Below the pieces are notes generated by a model. It did no database searches, had not been told where the DNA came from, and was given only the letters and a program-made list of their open reading frames with translations. A program made the position numbers and the translations under genes. From Trametes villosa (lineage: Eukaryota > Basidiomycota > Agaricomycetes > Polyporales > Polyporaceae): DNA of 64,000 nt. The stretch covers positions 186,001-250,000 of the forward strand of contig PUDQ02000057.1 in NCBI GenBank assembly GCA_002964805.2, in the 5' to 3' direction. Shown here in pieces: positions 11,306 to 23,354 of this stretch (position 1 is the first letter of the stretch; every line of letters begins with the position of its first letter).

Positions 11306-13409
11306 TGTCGCCAAATCGTATTCTTGCAATGGTCAACGGGTGAACCGTCGAGAGCAACGATGGAGGAGCGTACTTGATGTTAGGTGAAAGGCACAACGAC
11401 TCCGTGGTAGAATCGGAGGATTATATCGATGTGCGTTCCGAGTGCGCCGCGACCAGCGCCTATCGCACAACAATGACGGCCATCGCAGTACAGACTCCGC
11501 GAGCCTCTGAAGGTGCCTTCACACGCTGTTTGTGCGGGCATTGCGACCCGCAACAATAAAAGAATACCGCGCAACAAGGAGGCACAGGGCGGATAGCGAC
11601 GGGAAACGATAGTACAGATCTCCGTGGCAGCAGGGCACAATCAGACTCACCGATGTCCCCACACACCGGACAGCACTCGGACAGCTCCCCGTCGAAGTAC
11701 CGGTTTCTACCTGGCGAGCGCGGCCAAGTTCGCCTCGATGTTGACCCCATTAAAGGTCTTGTCGTCCGTGTCGACCTCGCACGTCGTGCCGTTCCCCGCC
11801 TTTACCTATGCCGCATGAATGAGCGATAATGCGACGCGCGAGGAGATCGGATATAGTACGCACAGCGCCGGTTTGAATGTGTTCGACCATGGTTTGATTC
11901 ATGCACTGGGAGGGCGGGTGCAGGGTATGCCCTTTGATACCTCTCGACGGCGCGCACAGACCATGGTAGATAGTAGTGTCATGTCACAGGCCAGACGGCA
12001 AACTACATTGTATATAGTGAGTACCCGAGTACGGCATAAAGCGCGGAAGAAACGACGTACAAAGCTGCGACCCGTTCGCGCTCCGAGTGGCCGAGATCGT
12101 GCTCTTGCATACATCCCTCATTGACGATCCGTGCCGATCGACACTGTCGCTGCACATGCCGCCATACGTTGGAATGTCGTCCGCATCGCTCCTCCGCGCA
12201 CTATGCAGACGAGATGCGTTCAGCTGCGTCTCGACGCGGTACTGCCGGTAATCAGCAATACTCACATTCTCGGGGCAAAACTATTCAGTTCTCTCCGAGG
12301 GCGTCTCCTCTTGAAGCGCGGTGGAGAGCACAGGCAACGTCCAATTTCCGAGCGCCGCCCAGTTGTCCGGGAAGGTTATCCCCGATAGCAACGCGCATAT
12401 GCCGTTGGGGCAGGGGGGCCAAACCGGAGGTCACCGGTCCGCCTGAGCAGTATGGCCATTCAAACTGCGTATGCGACGCAATCTCTGACGCAACGTACGT
12501 GAGTTGAAGAAGAGGACTCCCAGTCGCTCGCTCGTAGCATTGACTCTGTCGACGGAGAGTCCTCCTTTTCCCGCTCGCGCGTCGTGGTAGTCGAGCAGAA
12601 TTTTAAAACAGCTGCACGAGATCGTAGTATCTCGCACCGAGGTAAAATCGCAAGGGCGCCATGTAAATGCGGTGCGATTGACTCCCTGGTGTACCGTCAG
12701 TAACCTGCAAAGTGACTAAAATGGCGTACCTTCGGATCACGGTCGTCATCGCCTCGAACGGGGACTGTAATCGCAGTGAGAGCCGCAGCGAGTGCTGGGA
12801 ATGCAAGAAGGTGCACGCTCGCGAGACTAGTTGGTGCGCAGACGATGCTTTCGAGCGCCACGCCATGAGCGTGGGTGTCTTTGATCCCATTCTTCCCTGT
12901 GGTGCACATGGTCAGCGAGGGAAGCATATGAAACCCAGCTGCGGAGAATGTTAACGAGTGTCGACGTAGCACGGCCATGTATACCTGCGCAGCGCAATTA
13001 GTGACGCGCAGCAAGATCGTCCGCACGCCGACGCGACCAATGAAGAGTACCGAGCTGGGCGTGTGTACGTACGGCTCCACACTAGCAGCCCTCCAGCCAG
13101 CTGTCGGGACTCTGGCACGACGCGCAGTCTTGCGTGGCAGGAGAGCGTAGGCGGCAGCAGGACTGGAAGCTACTTGGATTCAAATGGCCGCAACATTCTC
13201 GCAGTGCCAAGTGAGCGCAAAGAGGTCAAAAGATAGATTCCTGGAGGCGATAACACTGTTGAGAGCGATAGTAATGCATGATTGCCGTCAATGTGTGAGC
13301 GAGCGAGTGAGGGCAAGAAGAAAGTACTTGAGTACGAGCGCCTGAGCCTTGCATGCGCAGATTCGAGTGGGCACTGGCGCTTAGCGTGGTCTCCGCTACC
13401 ACCGTCACC
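11306..13409. other. Gene-poor 2.1-kb spacer
   Basis: No convincing coding gene. On the minus strand around 12885-13050 there is a stretch with weak but ordered similarity to 19515-19670 (see findings). The remaining ORFs are short and unsupported. Confidence 0.45.
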
Positions 13410-13836
13410 CAAGGGGGGAGCAGAATCTAGACGCCCGACATCAACCCCCCAAAAAGTTCATTTTGACCATAGCTCCTCCAGATCGTGTCCAAATTGCACG
13501 ATTTAAGCTGCATGGGATTTGAAGATGGCACTTTATGGACACTCTGGGGGGTCTCCAGCTGAACGAAGGGCAGCGCAGATGTGGGGAGCCCAAACAAGTT
13601 TCGGGCGCTTGGCTGTCACGGAAAAGGGAATAATCTCAACGCCTATTGCCCTCGAACGCGTCCGTTTCAAGTCCTGAAAATTACACGACGCCGTTCGTAG
13701 GCATCGATAATAGGACACTTGGGAAAACCCTGGAGCAAGAAAACCAGAACCGCGAGAGCTATGCCGCGCACAAGTTCGGCGTCTAACAGACTTTCGAGGG
13801 GTTGATGTCGGGCGCTTAGAAAGCGCTCCCCCCTTG
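13410..13836. mobile_element. hAT-type MITE, 427 bp, with 8-bp target-site duplication
   Basis: The ends form perfect 12-base terminal inverted repeats (CAAGGGGGGAGC at the left, its complement at the right). A second inverted block, CGCCCGACATCAACCCC, lies about 20 bases inside each end. The flanks are an identical 8-base direct repeat, CCGTCACC, at 13402-13409 and 13837-13844. An 8-bp duplication and short inverted ends starting with CA are hallmarks of hAT transposons. There is no transposase frame inside, so the element is non-autonomous. Confidence 0.87.
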
Positions 13837-13844
13837 CCGTCACC

Positions 13845-14407
13845 ACCACCATCCGCTCACTGCGAATACTTTAGCACCTCCTGCGCTCGACGGATCTACT
13901 ATCGGCGCCATTTGAAAACACTGTATTTCTCGGAAACTGCGATCTGAACTGCGCTCGGGGCTGCGCCCGGTCAACTTCACACAAGCGAGCATGGATGCCG
14001 CGTTGACCAGCTACAGGCCTTAGTAGTCCCATACTGCCCCCGCCGATGGTGACCTATCACTTCTGTCAGTTTGAGATTTATACTTATAGCTTTTCTTGAT
14101 AGAAGTATCTCATCCTGCACAAGCGGAGGCAAGAGACCATGAAGAGCGGGTTGAAAGGAGCGAGTACAACTTGACACTGTTGCAAAAGTCGCCGTGGGCA
14201 TCCAAATTCTGACCCGATACCGTGTGCGCTTCAGCAGGTACTGCGGGCTCGGAGATCGTGTTGAAGTGGCGGTCTCCGATCGCAGTCTCGCAGTCCCCAC
14301 CTGCCAGGGGCACAGCCAACATCGGATCTGGGCCACGTTTTTCTGCCGTTGGGAAGCCAAAGTCTCGCCTCGTAGCGGGGATGTTTATACCGCTCCTCTC
14401 ACAGAGG
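13845..14407 (+). promoter_or_regulatory. Upstream region of hydrolase G, shared with hydrolase H
   Basis: No gene. The last 190 or so bases (from about 14215) match the region just before hydrolase H (from about 20525), including the blocks GGAGATCGTGTTGA/GGGGATCGTGTTGA, CGATCGCAG and CACGTTTTTCTGC, so the duplication that made G and H carried the promoter. These shared blocks are candidates for regulatory sites. Confidence 0.6.
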
Positions 14408-14413
14408 TATAAG
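14408..14413 (+). promoter_or_regulatory. TATA box of hydrolase G
   Basis: TATAAG lies 58 bases before the ATG; hydrolase H has the same hexamer 57 bases before its ATG. Confidence 0.65.
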
Positions 14414-14465
14414 TACTCTGCTCAGCCTCGTCTATACTGCGTCAGAACTCTCCTGCATCTACGTC

Positions 14466-16822
14466 ATGGTTTCGCTGAGAATCACCTCCTGCGCGGTTGT
14501 ACTGCAGCTTCTGAGCGGCGTACTCGCCGGAAGCGGCTACGAGGTAAGTCCACGACCGTTCTTCCTCTCTGCGTAGCTTATGTTCTTTAACAGGGTACAC
14601 AGAATGCTTCCAGTATCGTATGGGGTCCATGCGACCCTTCGGTCATCACCAATCCGGCCTTGACATGTAGCTTCTTCGACGTACCCTTGGACTACCATGA
14701 CCCCTCCGTCGGGAGTGGCAGGCTCGCACTTGCGAAGATCAGTGCAACCCAAGAAAGCCGCGGGACTATTTTTCTCAACCCCGGTACGTTCGTACGCATA
14801 TTGCCGCTGTCAGCGTCGGCTAAAAAATTGCAATCCAGGTGGGCCCGGCGGTTCGGGATTGGGTACCCTCAACGCAATGAGTGCCGCCCTCACCAGCCTG
14901 TCCGGCGGGTTGTACGACATCGTCAGCTGGGATCCGCGCGGAGTCGGGACGCTCACCATGTAAGTCCGAGACCGCAGCCCCTCTGGAAACGCCCGCTTAT
15001 TGACGCCCCTCCCCAACAAGTCCCGGGGAGATCTTCTGCTTCGACAGCCCCCACGATTTCAACGCATTCTGGAACGGCACTGTAGAACTCAACGGGATCG
15101 AGTTCACAGGCAACTTCTCCGACCCGAGCGACGTGCAGGCGCTCCTCGCGCAGGCGCCTGTGTTGCAGGCCAAGTACGACGAGTGGGGGCGGCGATGCCT
15201 ACGGCACCCGAGCGGGAAGTTCTTGCGGTATGTTGGAACAGCGGCGACTGCGCGCGATGTTGTCGCCCTCGCGGACGCGCTCGACGGCCCGGGGAGTCCG
15301 ATTAACTTCCTCGGCTTCTCTTACGGGACGGTATTGGGCCAGTGGTTGATCAATAGTAAGTCTTGCCGCAGTCTTTCCGCCTTCTTCTGAGTTAATTGCT
15401 TTCTGTAGTGTTCCCCGAGGTGAGAAATCCCCCCTGTATTCACGGCAAACCTCACACAGTGTCCGCTAGCGCGTTGGCCGAGTCATGATAGACGGCATGA
15501 TTGACGCTACCCTTCTTGCAACAGAAGAGACCCCGGGGGTGAGCCCACGCCATCCGCACACTGAACGCCACTATAACGCTGACGCCGACCACGTAGATGT
15601 GGGTATTCCACGAGCTCGCGGATGCCGACCAAGTCTACCAGGGCTTCCTCACCGGCTGCGCGCTCGCCGGCCCACAAGGCTGTCCGATCGCCTCCGCCAC
15701 TGGAGAGTCTGCAGCCGATATCGACGCGGCGGTCCAGGGGCTGCTGAAGAAAGCGCACGACGCAGCGCGCGCGAACGCCTCTGTGCCGGTGACCTCGGCG
15801 ATCATCCGCGGTGCGTATTCCAGTGTACAAAGTCAATGTATGCGCGCTGAAACGGATGTTGAATCCCGCAGAGGCCATCTTCACTATGATGTATACGCCC
15901 GCGCAATGGGCGAGCTTCGTGAACACGACGTGGCCCACGTTCGTCGCGGGCGTGCAGGCTGAGTCGGGCTCCCAGACTCGTCGCCGGTACGTACCATTAT
16001 ACCTACATCCTACATCTACAGAGGCAAACATTAATCGTGCGATGGATCTGCGTATACAGTGCGCACAAGAGGGGGGACAACCTGCAAAACGAGACGCGGT
16101 CGTATAGCGACGTAGCCATCCTGTGCGGGGACAGTGTCGACCTGCGCGGGACGAACGTGTCCGACATGTTCGATACTGTCATCGCCGCCTCGCACAATAC
16201 CTCCGCAATGTGTACGTCACCCACGCGCCCCCCTCATCGCAGTCCATCGGCTCACAGTGGCGTCTGAGACCACAGTTAGCGCAGCATTGCCGGGCATCTT
16301 CTACGTGTGCCCGTTCTGGCCTGTCCGCGCCGTGGAGCGGTACCAGGGCCCGTTCAACAAGACGCTTGCGAACAAGGTCCTCGTCGTCTCCAACACGGTG
16401 CGAGTTCTCCATGGTCTCCCAGGGAAATCTGGCTGATCCTCGCATAGCTCGATCCGGTGACGCCCCTCCCCGAGGCGGAGGCTGTCACGGCTGTGCTCGG
16501 GGACAGCGCGGGGCTCGCGACGCAGCGTGCGTTCGGGGTGAGTGGTGTATTCGAGCGTCCCGTTGATTCCCCTGACGATACTTGCAGCATGTGTCCATCT
16601 CGGAGCCGTCCCAATGCCTCAACGCGGTCATATTCGAGTACCTCACGAACGGCACGGTACGCCCTTTGTCCATACAAGTCTTCGCGCTTGTTGTTGATTG
16701 CGCGTGTGTGTTGCTAGGTGCATAAGGACGGCAGCGCGTGCGATGTGGATACAGACTTCGAGCTTTTCCCTGGAGTGACCACCGAGGCGGTCCTGGCTGC
16801 GATGGCTTCTCAGGACAGCTAG
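14466..16822 (+). CDS. Secreted alpha/beta hydrolase G, S33 / TAP-like peptidase family
   Basis: Thirteen exons: 14466-14543, 14594-14783, 14839-14959, 15021-15355, 15409-15419, 15470-15538, 15597-15810, 15872-15986, 16060-16211, 16276-16397, 16448-16537, 16588-16656, 16718-16822. Introns are 50-73 bases and the protein has 556 residues. A signal peptide is clear (about residues 1-22, ending VLAGS). The fold is marked by WGPCDP, the oxyanion segment GGPGGSG, YDIVSWDPRGVG, the nucleophile GFSYG (Ser230), the acid in LDPVTPL (Asp471) and the catalytic His500 at the start of exon 12. Members of this family release tripeptides or cleave proline-type bonds and act outside the cell; the exact substrate is inferred only at family level. 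An 11-base micro-exon codes part of MFPERVGRV. Many N-glycosylation sites (NAS, NGT, NFS, NTT) fit secretion. Confidence 0.92.
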
Positions 16823-17246
16823 TGAGCCATGGGTTACCGGGGATGTTGCAACGACACTCCGTTCAGTCTCGCTCGCTTTTATCGGAACCCATTGTCATCT
16901 ACCTTGCGTCTGCCCTTACAGAACAGCGTAATGGTCACATCATTGCCTTGGATTATCCAACATGCTCGACACGTAGGTATCGCTCGTCTGGAGCGACTGA
17001 CTTGGCATTCATGCCTACACGTGTGCACTTCGCTCGCTATTTATAGGGTCCTGCGGCGCTCTGTGGGCGTCCATGTAAGGCACACGGATGGCGCCTAGAA
17101 CGCGCACGGGAGAACGCGCCGCGCGGGCAGACACGGCGCTCTTGTATTTGCCCTTCTCTGAGTTGACCACACGCACAAACCAGACACGCGATTACTCAAG
17201 CTCATCAGTCGCCGCCACTTGGCCTTATAGCTACTCTTGCTGCGTC
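16823..17246. other. Spacer between hydrolase G and gene J
   Basis: Contains the 3' UTR of hydrolase G and the leader of gene J. The segment from about 17050 to 17100 recurs downstream of hydrolase H. I see no gene and no clear TATA box for gene J. Confidence 0.5.
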
Positions 17247-19426
17247 ATGTCCGAAGGTAACAAGGAGGAAGCTGCGGCACGCCTCGCCCGAGAACTTAAC
17301 GATGCAAGCTCGAGCGGGAGTTCCAATGCGGTAAGTCCCGTTTGAGCTCCTCACCGCCTTCAAGGCCGGCTAATGCACCTGTAGGACATTGCAGACTTGC
17401 TACACCGTATCAAGGACGAGGTTGTCTGGACGATTGCGCTCGCCAGCTCTGAAAGCGGGCAAGCACTCGAATTAGCCATCCGGACCTGCGCAACCTCGCC
17501 CGAGCGTTGGAGCGACGAAGAGCTCAGGTCACTGGTGGGTACCGTCCTCGATACCCACTCGGCCAAGGTCCGCGAGCAAGACATTCGGGAAACCGAGACC
17601 CGCTGGTGGTACACCGAGCCCATTCCGGAGAGCGCGGAGCTCATCACACTCGAATTCCGCGACATCACGGCCGAGCGCAAGTCCTGGACGGTGAAGGAGT
17701 TTTGGGCTCCCGAACCAGTGGACTGCGTATCCTCGGAAACATTCGAGCACGTAGCGCAACGCTTCCGAGTTCGCGCAAATCAGAAGCATCGCCACCCGTT
17801 CATGCCATTGCTGAAGTTCGATGTCGTTCTGAAAACCGGGTCGACATCGCTGGACTCTCTCGGCGCACGCACCACTTCGGACATCCTAGGCGAACTCCAT
17901 GAAGAGCGTGTTGTGCCGTATGTACGCAACGACGAGGAAAACAAGGACGTATCTCGTAAATCCCCGGCGCGGCACCTTCAGCTCTGGGAGCGCACGCTCC
18001 CCTCGTGGTTCCAAACGCCCAACCATTGGATTGAGCCAACACCACCACCCGGGTTCGCCGAGTCATCGGAGCATCATTCACCGGCACTCCACGAGCAGTA
18101 CTACAAGAAGATCCCGACCTTGCACGTGCCCGGAAGCGGCCTGCATATCCTCCCGTCCGCGGAGAAGCCGGATATCATCGCACGTGCGCTCTATATCCCC
18201 GTTCACGACATCAACCCAAACACCACGCGCATCGTCAACCTCGATCACGAGAGCGACCTCGTTCTGTATGGCACACACCTCGTCCCTGGCGAGAGTATCT
18301 CCCTAGAAGCCGCACGTGCGCTGCTCGGCCGCGTCATCCAGTCCTCGACGGAACCCCGCCCGGACCCTGCCTCTCCGCCTCCGGGGAAGCGTCGTAAGGT
18401 GAACAAGTTCGCGACGCAGCGACTAGGGCTCGCGTGGGGCCTGGAGACAGATGCGGACGGCAAGCCGGCGTGGCTGCACTGCGTGGAGTACCATTCCAAG
18501 AGCGAGGAGTACGTGCTCGACTTGTCGGGCGAGAATCGGCAGTACGAGGACTTCCGTTCTCCGATCGCCGTGCGGACTATTGCGTGTGCCTGGGTCGGTG
18601 CCGCGGTGCTGCCAGCGAATAAGAAGGCCTTGGGTGGCGCGAGAGAGACGACGGTGGAGTCGGGAAGTAGCTTGACAGCGGAGCAGCAGGCTCCGGAAGC
18701 AGGAAATGAGAAGCCGCCCGAGGTCCTATCATACGATGAGTGGCACAAGAGGACGATGAAGTGGATACGCGCGCTGAACAAGAAGAAGGCGCCGCTTGTA
18801 GAGGTACGCACCTCGCAGTCTCCGTCTTGTAAGCCACTTGACGTTACTATCCCAGGTTGGCGCAGATGGGACGTTCGTCGGAGGAGACCTGGGAACCTCG
18901 AAGGGCGAGGACGACGAGTTCGAGGCTGAAGTCGCCAGCGCGAAGCCCGGGGTCTGGCTCATGTCTGTCAGTCCCGCAGAAGACCAGGACGCTGACGAAG
19001 AGCTTGGGCACGAGCCCAAGATCATCCGTTTCGTCTGGATCCGCGAAGGCACCGTAGACTACAACGCTCTCCCCACGCGACCCAACGTTCAGGCTCCGGC
19101 TGCAGATCCCGACGCAGACTGGGAAGTCGTGTCGTCCTTCAGCGTCGACTCCGGAACGATCTGCTTGTTCTCGAAGCACGCACTGGAGTCGATCTTAAGC
19201 ACGGGGACGGACCGCGAGGCGATGCTGGAGGCCTTCATCGACGACGAAGAGGGCACAAACGTCTTCGTGCCGTGCGGTGTAGTCAGTAAGTGCTTGTCCT
19301 CAGTCGCGCTGCAGCAAGTCGCATCTGACCCATATCTGTGCAGTGAGCGGTAACGATGGCGGGTACGAGGTCAATGCCAGAAGGGATGGGGAGGGGCGTA
19401 TAGTCGAGCTTACTCTGCGGGTGTGA
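17247..19426 (+). CDS. Unknown 671-residue protein J
   Basis: Four exons (17247-17330, 17385-18803, 18856-19285, 19344-19426) with introns of 52-58 bases give 671 residues; every junction keeps the frame. I do not recognise a domain. Features seen: a low-complexity start, a Trp-rich centre (TRWWYTEPIP, LWERTLPSWFQTPNHW), a basic patch GKRRKVNK near residue 362 that could be a nuclear localisation signal, an acidic Glu/Asp-rich region around residues 510-550 and no signal peptide. Initiation at 17247 is supported by the sequence context and by the intron that follows. A truncated relative lies at 23355-23775, so the gene is older than the duplication of hydrolases G and H. It sits 425 bases downstream of hydrolase G in the same orientation; any functional link is speculation. 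Confidence 0.85.
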
Positions 19427-20700
19427 AAGGGGACGAAACTAGAAGTCGATGTGTAGGCGATGCTTCAATTTCCGAGCTATGCGCGTGCGCATCCTGAGTA
19501 CCATTATCTTCCTGTGGTAAACAAGGTAAACAGCATGAACACACGGCACCACGCTGCGGAGGCTGCCAAAGAATTCGGACGTACACAGCCCTGAGCCATG
19601 CATGCCTGCGCAATGTCATTGACCACACGCAGTTAGAACCTTCGCGCTCGAACACGACCAATGAGGCGTGCCGAACGTAGCATGTGCGCATAGAGTTGCG
19701 AATCCTGTACCTTTTAGAGTGGAGGCCGCTTGCAAGCTGTCAAGGTTCTGAGACACCCCGCAGTTACTAGGAGAGCGCAGCACAACCTCGGCGGTGGACG
19801 TCGATGGCGAGAGATTTGTCGGCCATGATGATCGGTGAGCAGACAGGGTGTAAATGCTGCCTGAGCAAAGCTCTGTGGGTAGCTCCTGAGAGCTGGAAGT
19901 ATGTGTTCCGGGGGTATTCTGGTTCATAACAAGTGAGTACTTACCGGCGGAAAGAGGGGTACATAGATGCGGTAGGAAGAAAGCTGCATCTTGCTGCCGG
20001 CGCCTGCGCCTACGACTAGCACTGGCCTGTGGCACCGGCGCTTGGCGGCTCGCCCACATGCTTTCGTACCACCACCATCTTTCTATGGCTTCATGTACAT
20101 CCCGCAGTACCTCCCCTGTCCAAGGGGTTGCTCGTCATCACCGCGAAGCTCGGTAGCTGCGCACGGCCAAAGTGGGCCCGATGCGGTGGTGGGCAAGAAT
20201 TGTGCAAGAGCCAAGCCCCGGTCGTAAGTCTCATGACTGGTTGAAGGCACAGATCGCGCTGGCTGGGGGCCGAGCGCGCGTGTATAATCCCCGGCGACCA
20301 AAGAAGTTCTCTCTCTCTCTCTCTCCTCGCCATACTTCCGAGATGGACGGATTGTCTCCGTCAGGCTATCAGGTCAGGGAACCCTACATATTTTGGCATC
20401 CAGCCTGAGAATGAGCGTGGTGTCTTCCAAGAACTCAGCAAATTCACTCGCGAGTCCTTACCGTGGCCCTGTTGAGCATCCCAATCGCTGCGCGCAGCCA
20501 GTATAAAACGCCTCGACGCCTATGCCTCTGAAACTACAGGTTCGGGGATCGTGTTGACATCGCCGTGTCCGATCGCAGCCTCGCAGTTCCGACAGGCGAG
20601 GGGTACAGCCAATGTCGGACCTGAGTCACGTTTTTCTGCGGCTGCGCCGGTAAGCTCTCGTCTCTCAGCGCGGGTTCGTATTGACCTCCTCTCCGTACAG
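19427..20700. other. Gene-poor spacer and promoter of hydrolase H
   Basis: Contains a (TC)9 microsatellite at 20308-20325. The last 180 bases (from about 20525) match the promoter of hydrolase G. Minus-strand ORFs near 19410-20059 show only weak similarity to 12885-13050 and are not called as genes. Confidence 0.5.
20308..20325. repeat. (TC)9 microsatellite
   Basis: Nine uninterrupted TC dinucleotides in non-coding sequence upstream of hydrolase H. Confidence 0.9.
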
Positions 20701-20706
20701 TATAAG
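20701..20706 (+). promoter_or_regulatory. TATA box of hydrolase H
   Basis: TATAAG, 57 bases before the ATG, at the same relative place as in hydrolase G. Confidence 0.65.
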
Positions 20707-20757
20707 TAATCCGTGTGGTCTTCTCTCTGGACTACCTTACTACTCCGCATACACGCC

Positions 20758-23137
20758 ATGATATTCTCTCCAAGACTCTCAGCCTACCTGGCTGTCTTGC
20801 AACTTCTGGGCAGCGTGCTCGCCGGAAGCGAATCGAAGGTTAGCCTCATTGCTCCTCAGCGCATCTGCATAGCTCACGATGTCCCGTGCTAGGACGCTAA
20901 GAATGCGTCCGGCGTTGTATGGAGCCCATGCGACCCGTCCGTCATAACCAATCCGGCTTTGACATGCAGCTTCTTCGACGTACCCTTGGACTACCACGAC
21001 GCATCGGCCGGAACCGGGAGGCTTGCCCTCGCCAAGATCAGCGCAACTCAAGAAAGTCGCGGGACTGTGTTCCTCAACCCGGGTATGTTGGGACGCATAT
21101 AGCCACCGGCAAGGCGGCCTAACCTTGACATTCAGGTGGGCCCGGTGGTTCGGGGTTGGACACTCTCAACACGATGAGTGCCGCCCTCAGCAGCCTCTCC
21201 GGTGGGCTGTACGACATCGTCAGCTGGGATCCGCGCGGTGTCGGGGCGCTCACCATGTAAGCTCGGCACCGCAGCCCCTTCCCTCCAAGAACGCTCGGTT
21301 ACTGACGCCCTACCCCCACTAGCCCCGGAGAGATCTTCTGCTTCGACAGCCCCGACGAATACAACGCATTCTGGAACGGCACGGTCGAGCTCACCAGTAT
21401 CGAGTTCACGGGGAACTTCTCCGATCCGAGCGACGTGCAGGCGCTGCTCGCCCAGGCGCCCGTCATGCAGGAGAAGTACGACGAGCTCGGGCGGCGCTGC
21501 CTGCGGCACCCGAGCGGGAAGTTCCTGCGGTATGTCGGGACTGCGGCCACGGCGCGAGATATCGTCGCTCTCGCGGACGCGCTCGATGGCCCGGGGAGTC
21601 CTGTGAACTTCTTTGGCTCCTCGTACGGATCGCTGCTGGGCCAGTGGCTGATTAACAGTGAGTCTCCCAACGACACCACGTTTGGTCCGCTCAGCTGAAG
21701 CCTTTTCGTAGTGTTCCCGGAGGTGAGTTCAAAGTCCCGCATATATTCATGACGAGCCTGACACAATGTCCCCTAGCGTGTCGGCCGCGTCATACTGGAC
21801 GGCATAGTCGATGCTACCCTTCTTGCTTCGGAAGAGACTTCTTCGGTAAGTCCACGACGCCCGCACTCTAAACCCGATGCTAACCAAACCGCACCTTGTA
21901 TAGATTTGGGCCTTCCACGAGCTCGCAGATACCGACAAAGTCTACGAAGGCTTCCTCACCGGCTGCGCGCTCGCCGGCCCCCAAGGCTGTCCGATCGCCT
22001 CCGCCACCGGACAGTCCGCAGCCGACATTGACACGACCATCCAGGCGCTCCTTAAGCAGGCGCACGACGCCGCGCGCGCGAACGCCTCTGTACCGGTGAC
22101 GTCGGCGACCATTCGCGGTGCGTATTTCCGGTGTACGAAGTCGATGCATGCGTGCTGAAACGGGTACCGGGATGTGCAGAGGCACTGTTCTCTATTATGT
22201 ATGAGCCCGTGGAATGGGCGAGCTTCGCGAACACGACATGGCCAGCGCTCGTCGCGGGCGTACAGGCCGAGACTGGGTCCCAATCTCGTCGACGGTATGT
22301 GTCTGGGTTCATTTCTCCTACGTGCTACTAGGACTGATCATACCACGGGCGCGCATATATAGTGCGCACAAGCGTTCAGACAGTTTGCAGAACGAGACGC
22401 GGTCGTACACCGACATCGCCATCCTCTGCGGCGACAGCCTCGACCTACGCGGGACGAACATATCCGACGTCTTCAACACCATCATCGCCGCCTCTCACAA
22501 CACCTCCGAGATGTGTACGTGTTTTCTGCTCGCGGCTCGCCGTCATATCATAGACTTACCCCGAGGTACGGGAACACAGTCACCGCAGTGTGGCCAGCCG
22601 CCTTCTACGCCTGCCCGTTCTGGCCCGTCCGCGCCGTGGAGCGGTACAAGGGCCCATTCAACAAGACGCTTGCGAACCAGGTCCTCGTCGTCTCCAACAC
22701 GGTGCGAGTTCTCCATGGTCACCCAGGGGGAAACCTGGCTGACACTCGCATAGCTCGACCCCGTGACGCCGCTGCCTGGGGCGGAGGCCGTCGCGGCTCT
22801 ACTCGGGGACAGCGCACAGCTCGTGCAGCAGCGCGCGTTCGGGGTATGTGATGCATGCGAAAGTAGGGACGGTGCTTGTGCTGATGCTGCTTTTAGCATA
22901 CGTCCGTGTCGGAGCCCTCTCAGTGCCTCAACGCGGTCATGTTCGCGTATCTCACGAACGGCACGGTACGCCCGTCAATTTCTGGAGCTTCTGCTGCCGT
23001 AGCTGACCATGAATGTGCGCTTCTAGGTGCCGGACGGCAATGATGCCATATGCGACGTGGATACGGACTTCGAGGTATTCCCCGGGGTCACCACTGAGGC
23101 GGTTTTGGCCGCGATGGCTTCTCAGGATAGCGTCTAG
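20758..23137 (+). CDS. Secreted alpha/beta hydrolase H, S33 / TAP-like family
   Basis: Thirteen exons at 20758-20838, 20893-21082, 21136-21256, 21323-21657, 21712-21722, 21777-21845, 21904-22117, 22180-22294, 22363-22514, 22580-22701, 22754-22843, 22897-22965 and 23027-23137 give 559 residues. Exons 2-12 have exactly the same lengths as those of hydrolase G, including the 11-base micro-exon. A signal peptide (about 1-23) precedes the catalytic domain. The triad is Ser231, Asp472 and His501. The nucleophile elbow reads GSSYG instead of GFSYG in the other two copies, and the next residues are SLL rather than TVL/TML; the serine itself is kept. The first intron starts GTTAGC, an uncommon donor. 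Likely an extracellular peptidase paralogue with altered specificity; that last step is inference. Confidence 0.92.
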
Positions 23138-23354
23138 ACGTGCAAGCGGTGTCTTAATTACTGGCTTTGCTGCCCGAGCTATAATCTCATCAGGTCGGTA
23201 CTACTCCACCCCTGATGGTCTCAGAGCTATCCCCGTTGTAGGTGTACTTCCCGTCTTGTGGTACGCTCCCCATCGAGCAGTATGCATCCCATTCCCGTCG
23301 CGCGTGCTGTTGATAGGGCCTGCTCTGTGGGCGCACTGTTTGCATTTGTGTAAG

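Larger units (their letters stand above)
14210..19426 (+). repeat. Segmental duplication 1, first unit (promoter + hydrolase G + gene J)
   Basis: The order promoter, secreted hydrolase, then the 671-residue gene J recurs at about 20520-23775 in the same orientation. Both hydrolases share every intron position and the same reading phases, and the 3' flanks share the block around GGCACACGGATGGCGCCTAG (17078) and its counterpart near 23353. Confidence 0.85.

Noticed and set aside
13430..13816. Reading the MITE as a Tc1/mariner element bounded by TA at the inner repeats
   Set aside because: The inverted repeat extends further out to CAAGGGGGGAGC and ends at a perfect 8-base direct repeat, which fits hAT better.
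19410..20059. Minus-strand ORFs considered as lipopeptide pheromone precursors
   Set aside because: No C-terminal CaaX box and no typical short precursor structure.
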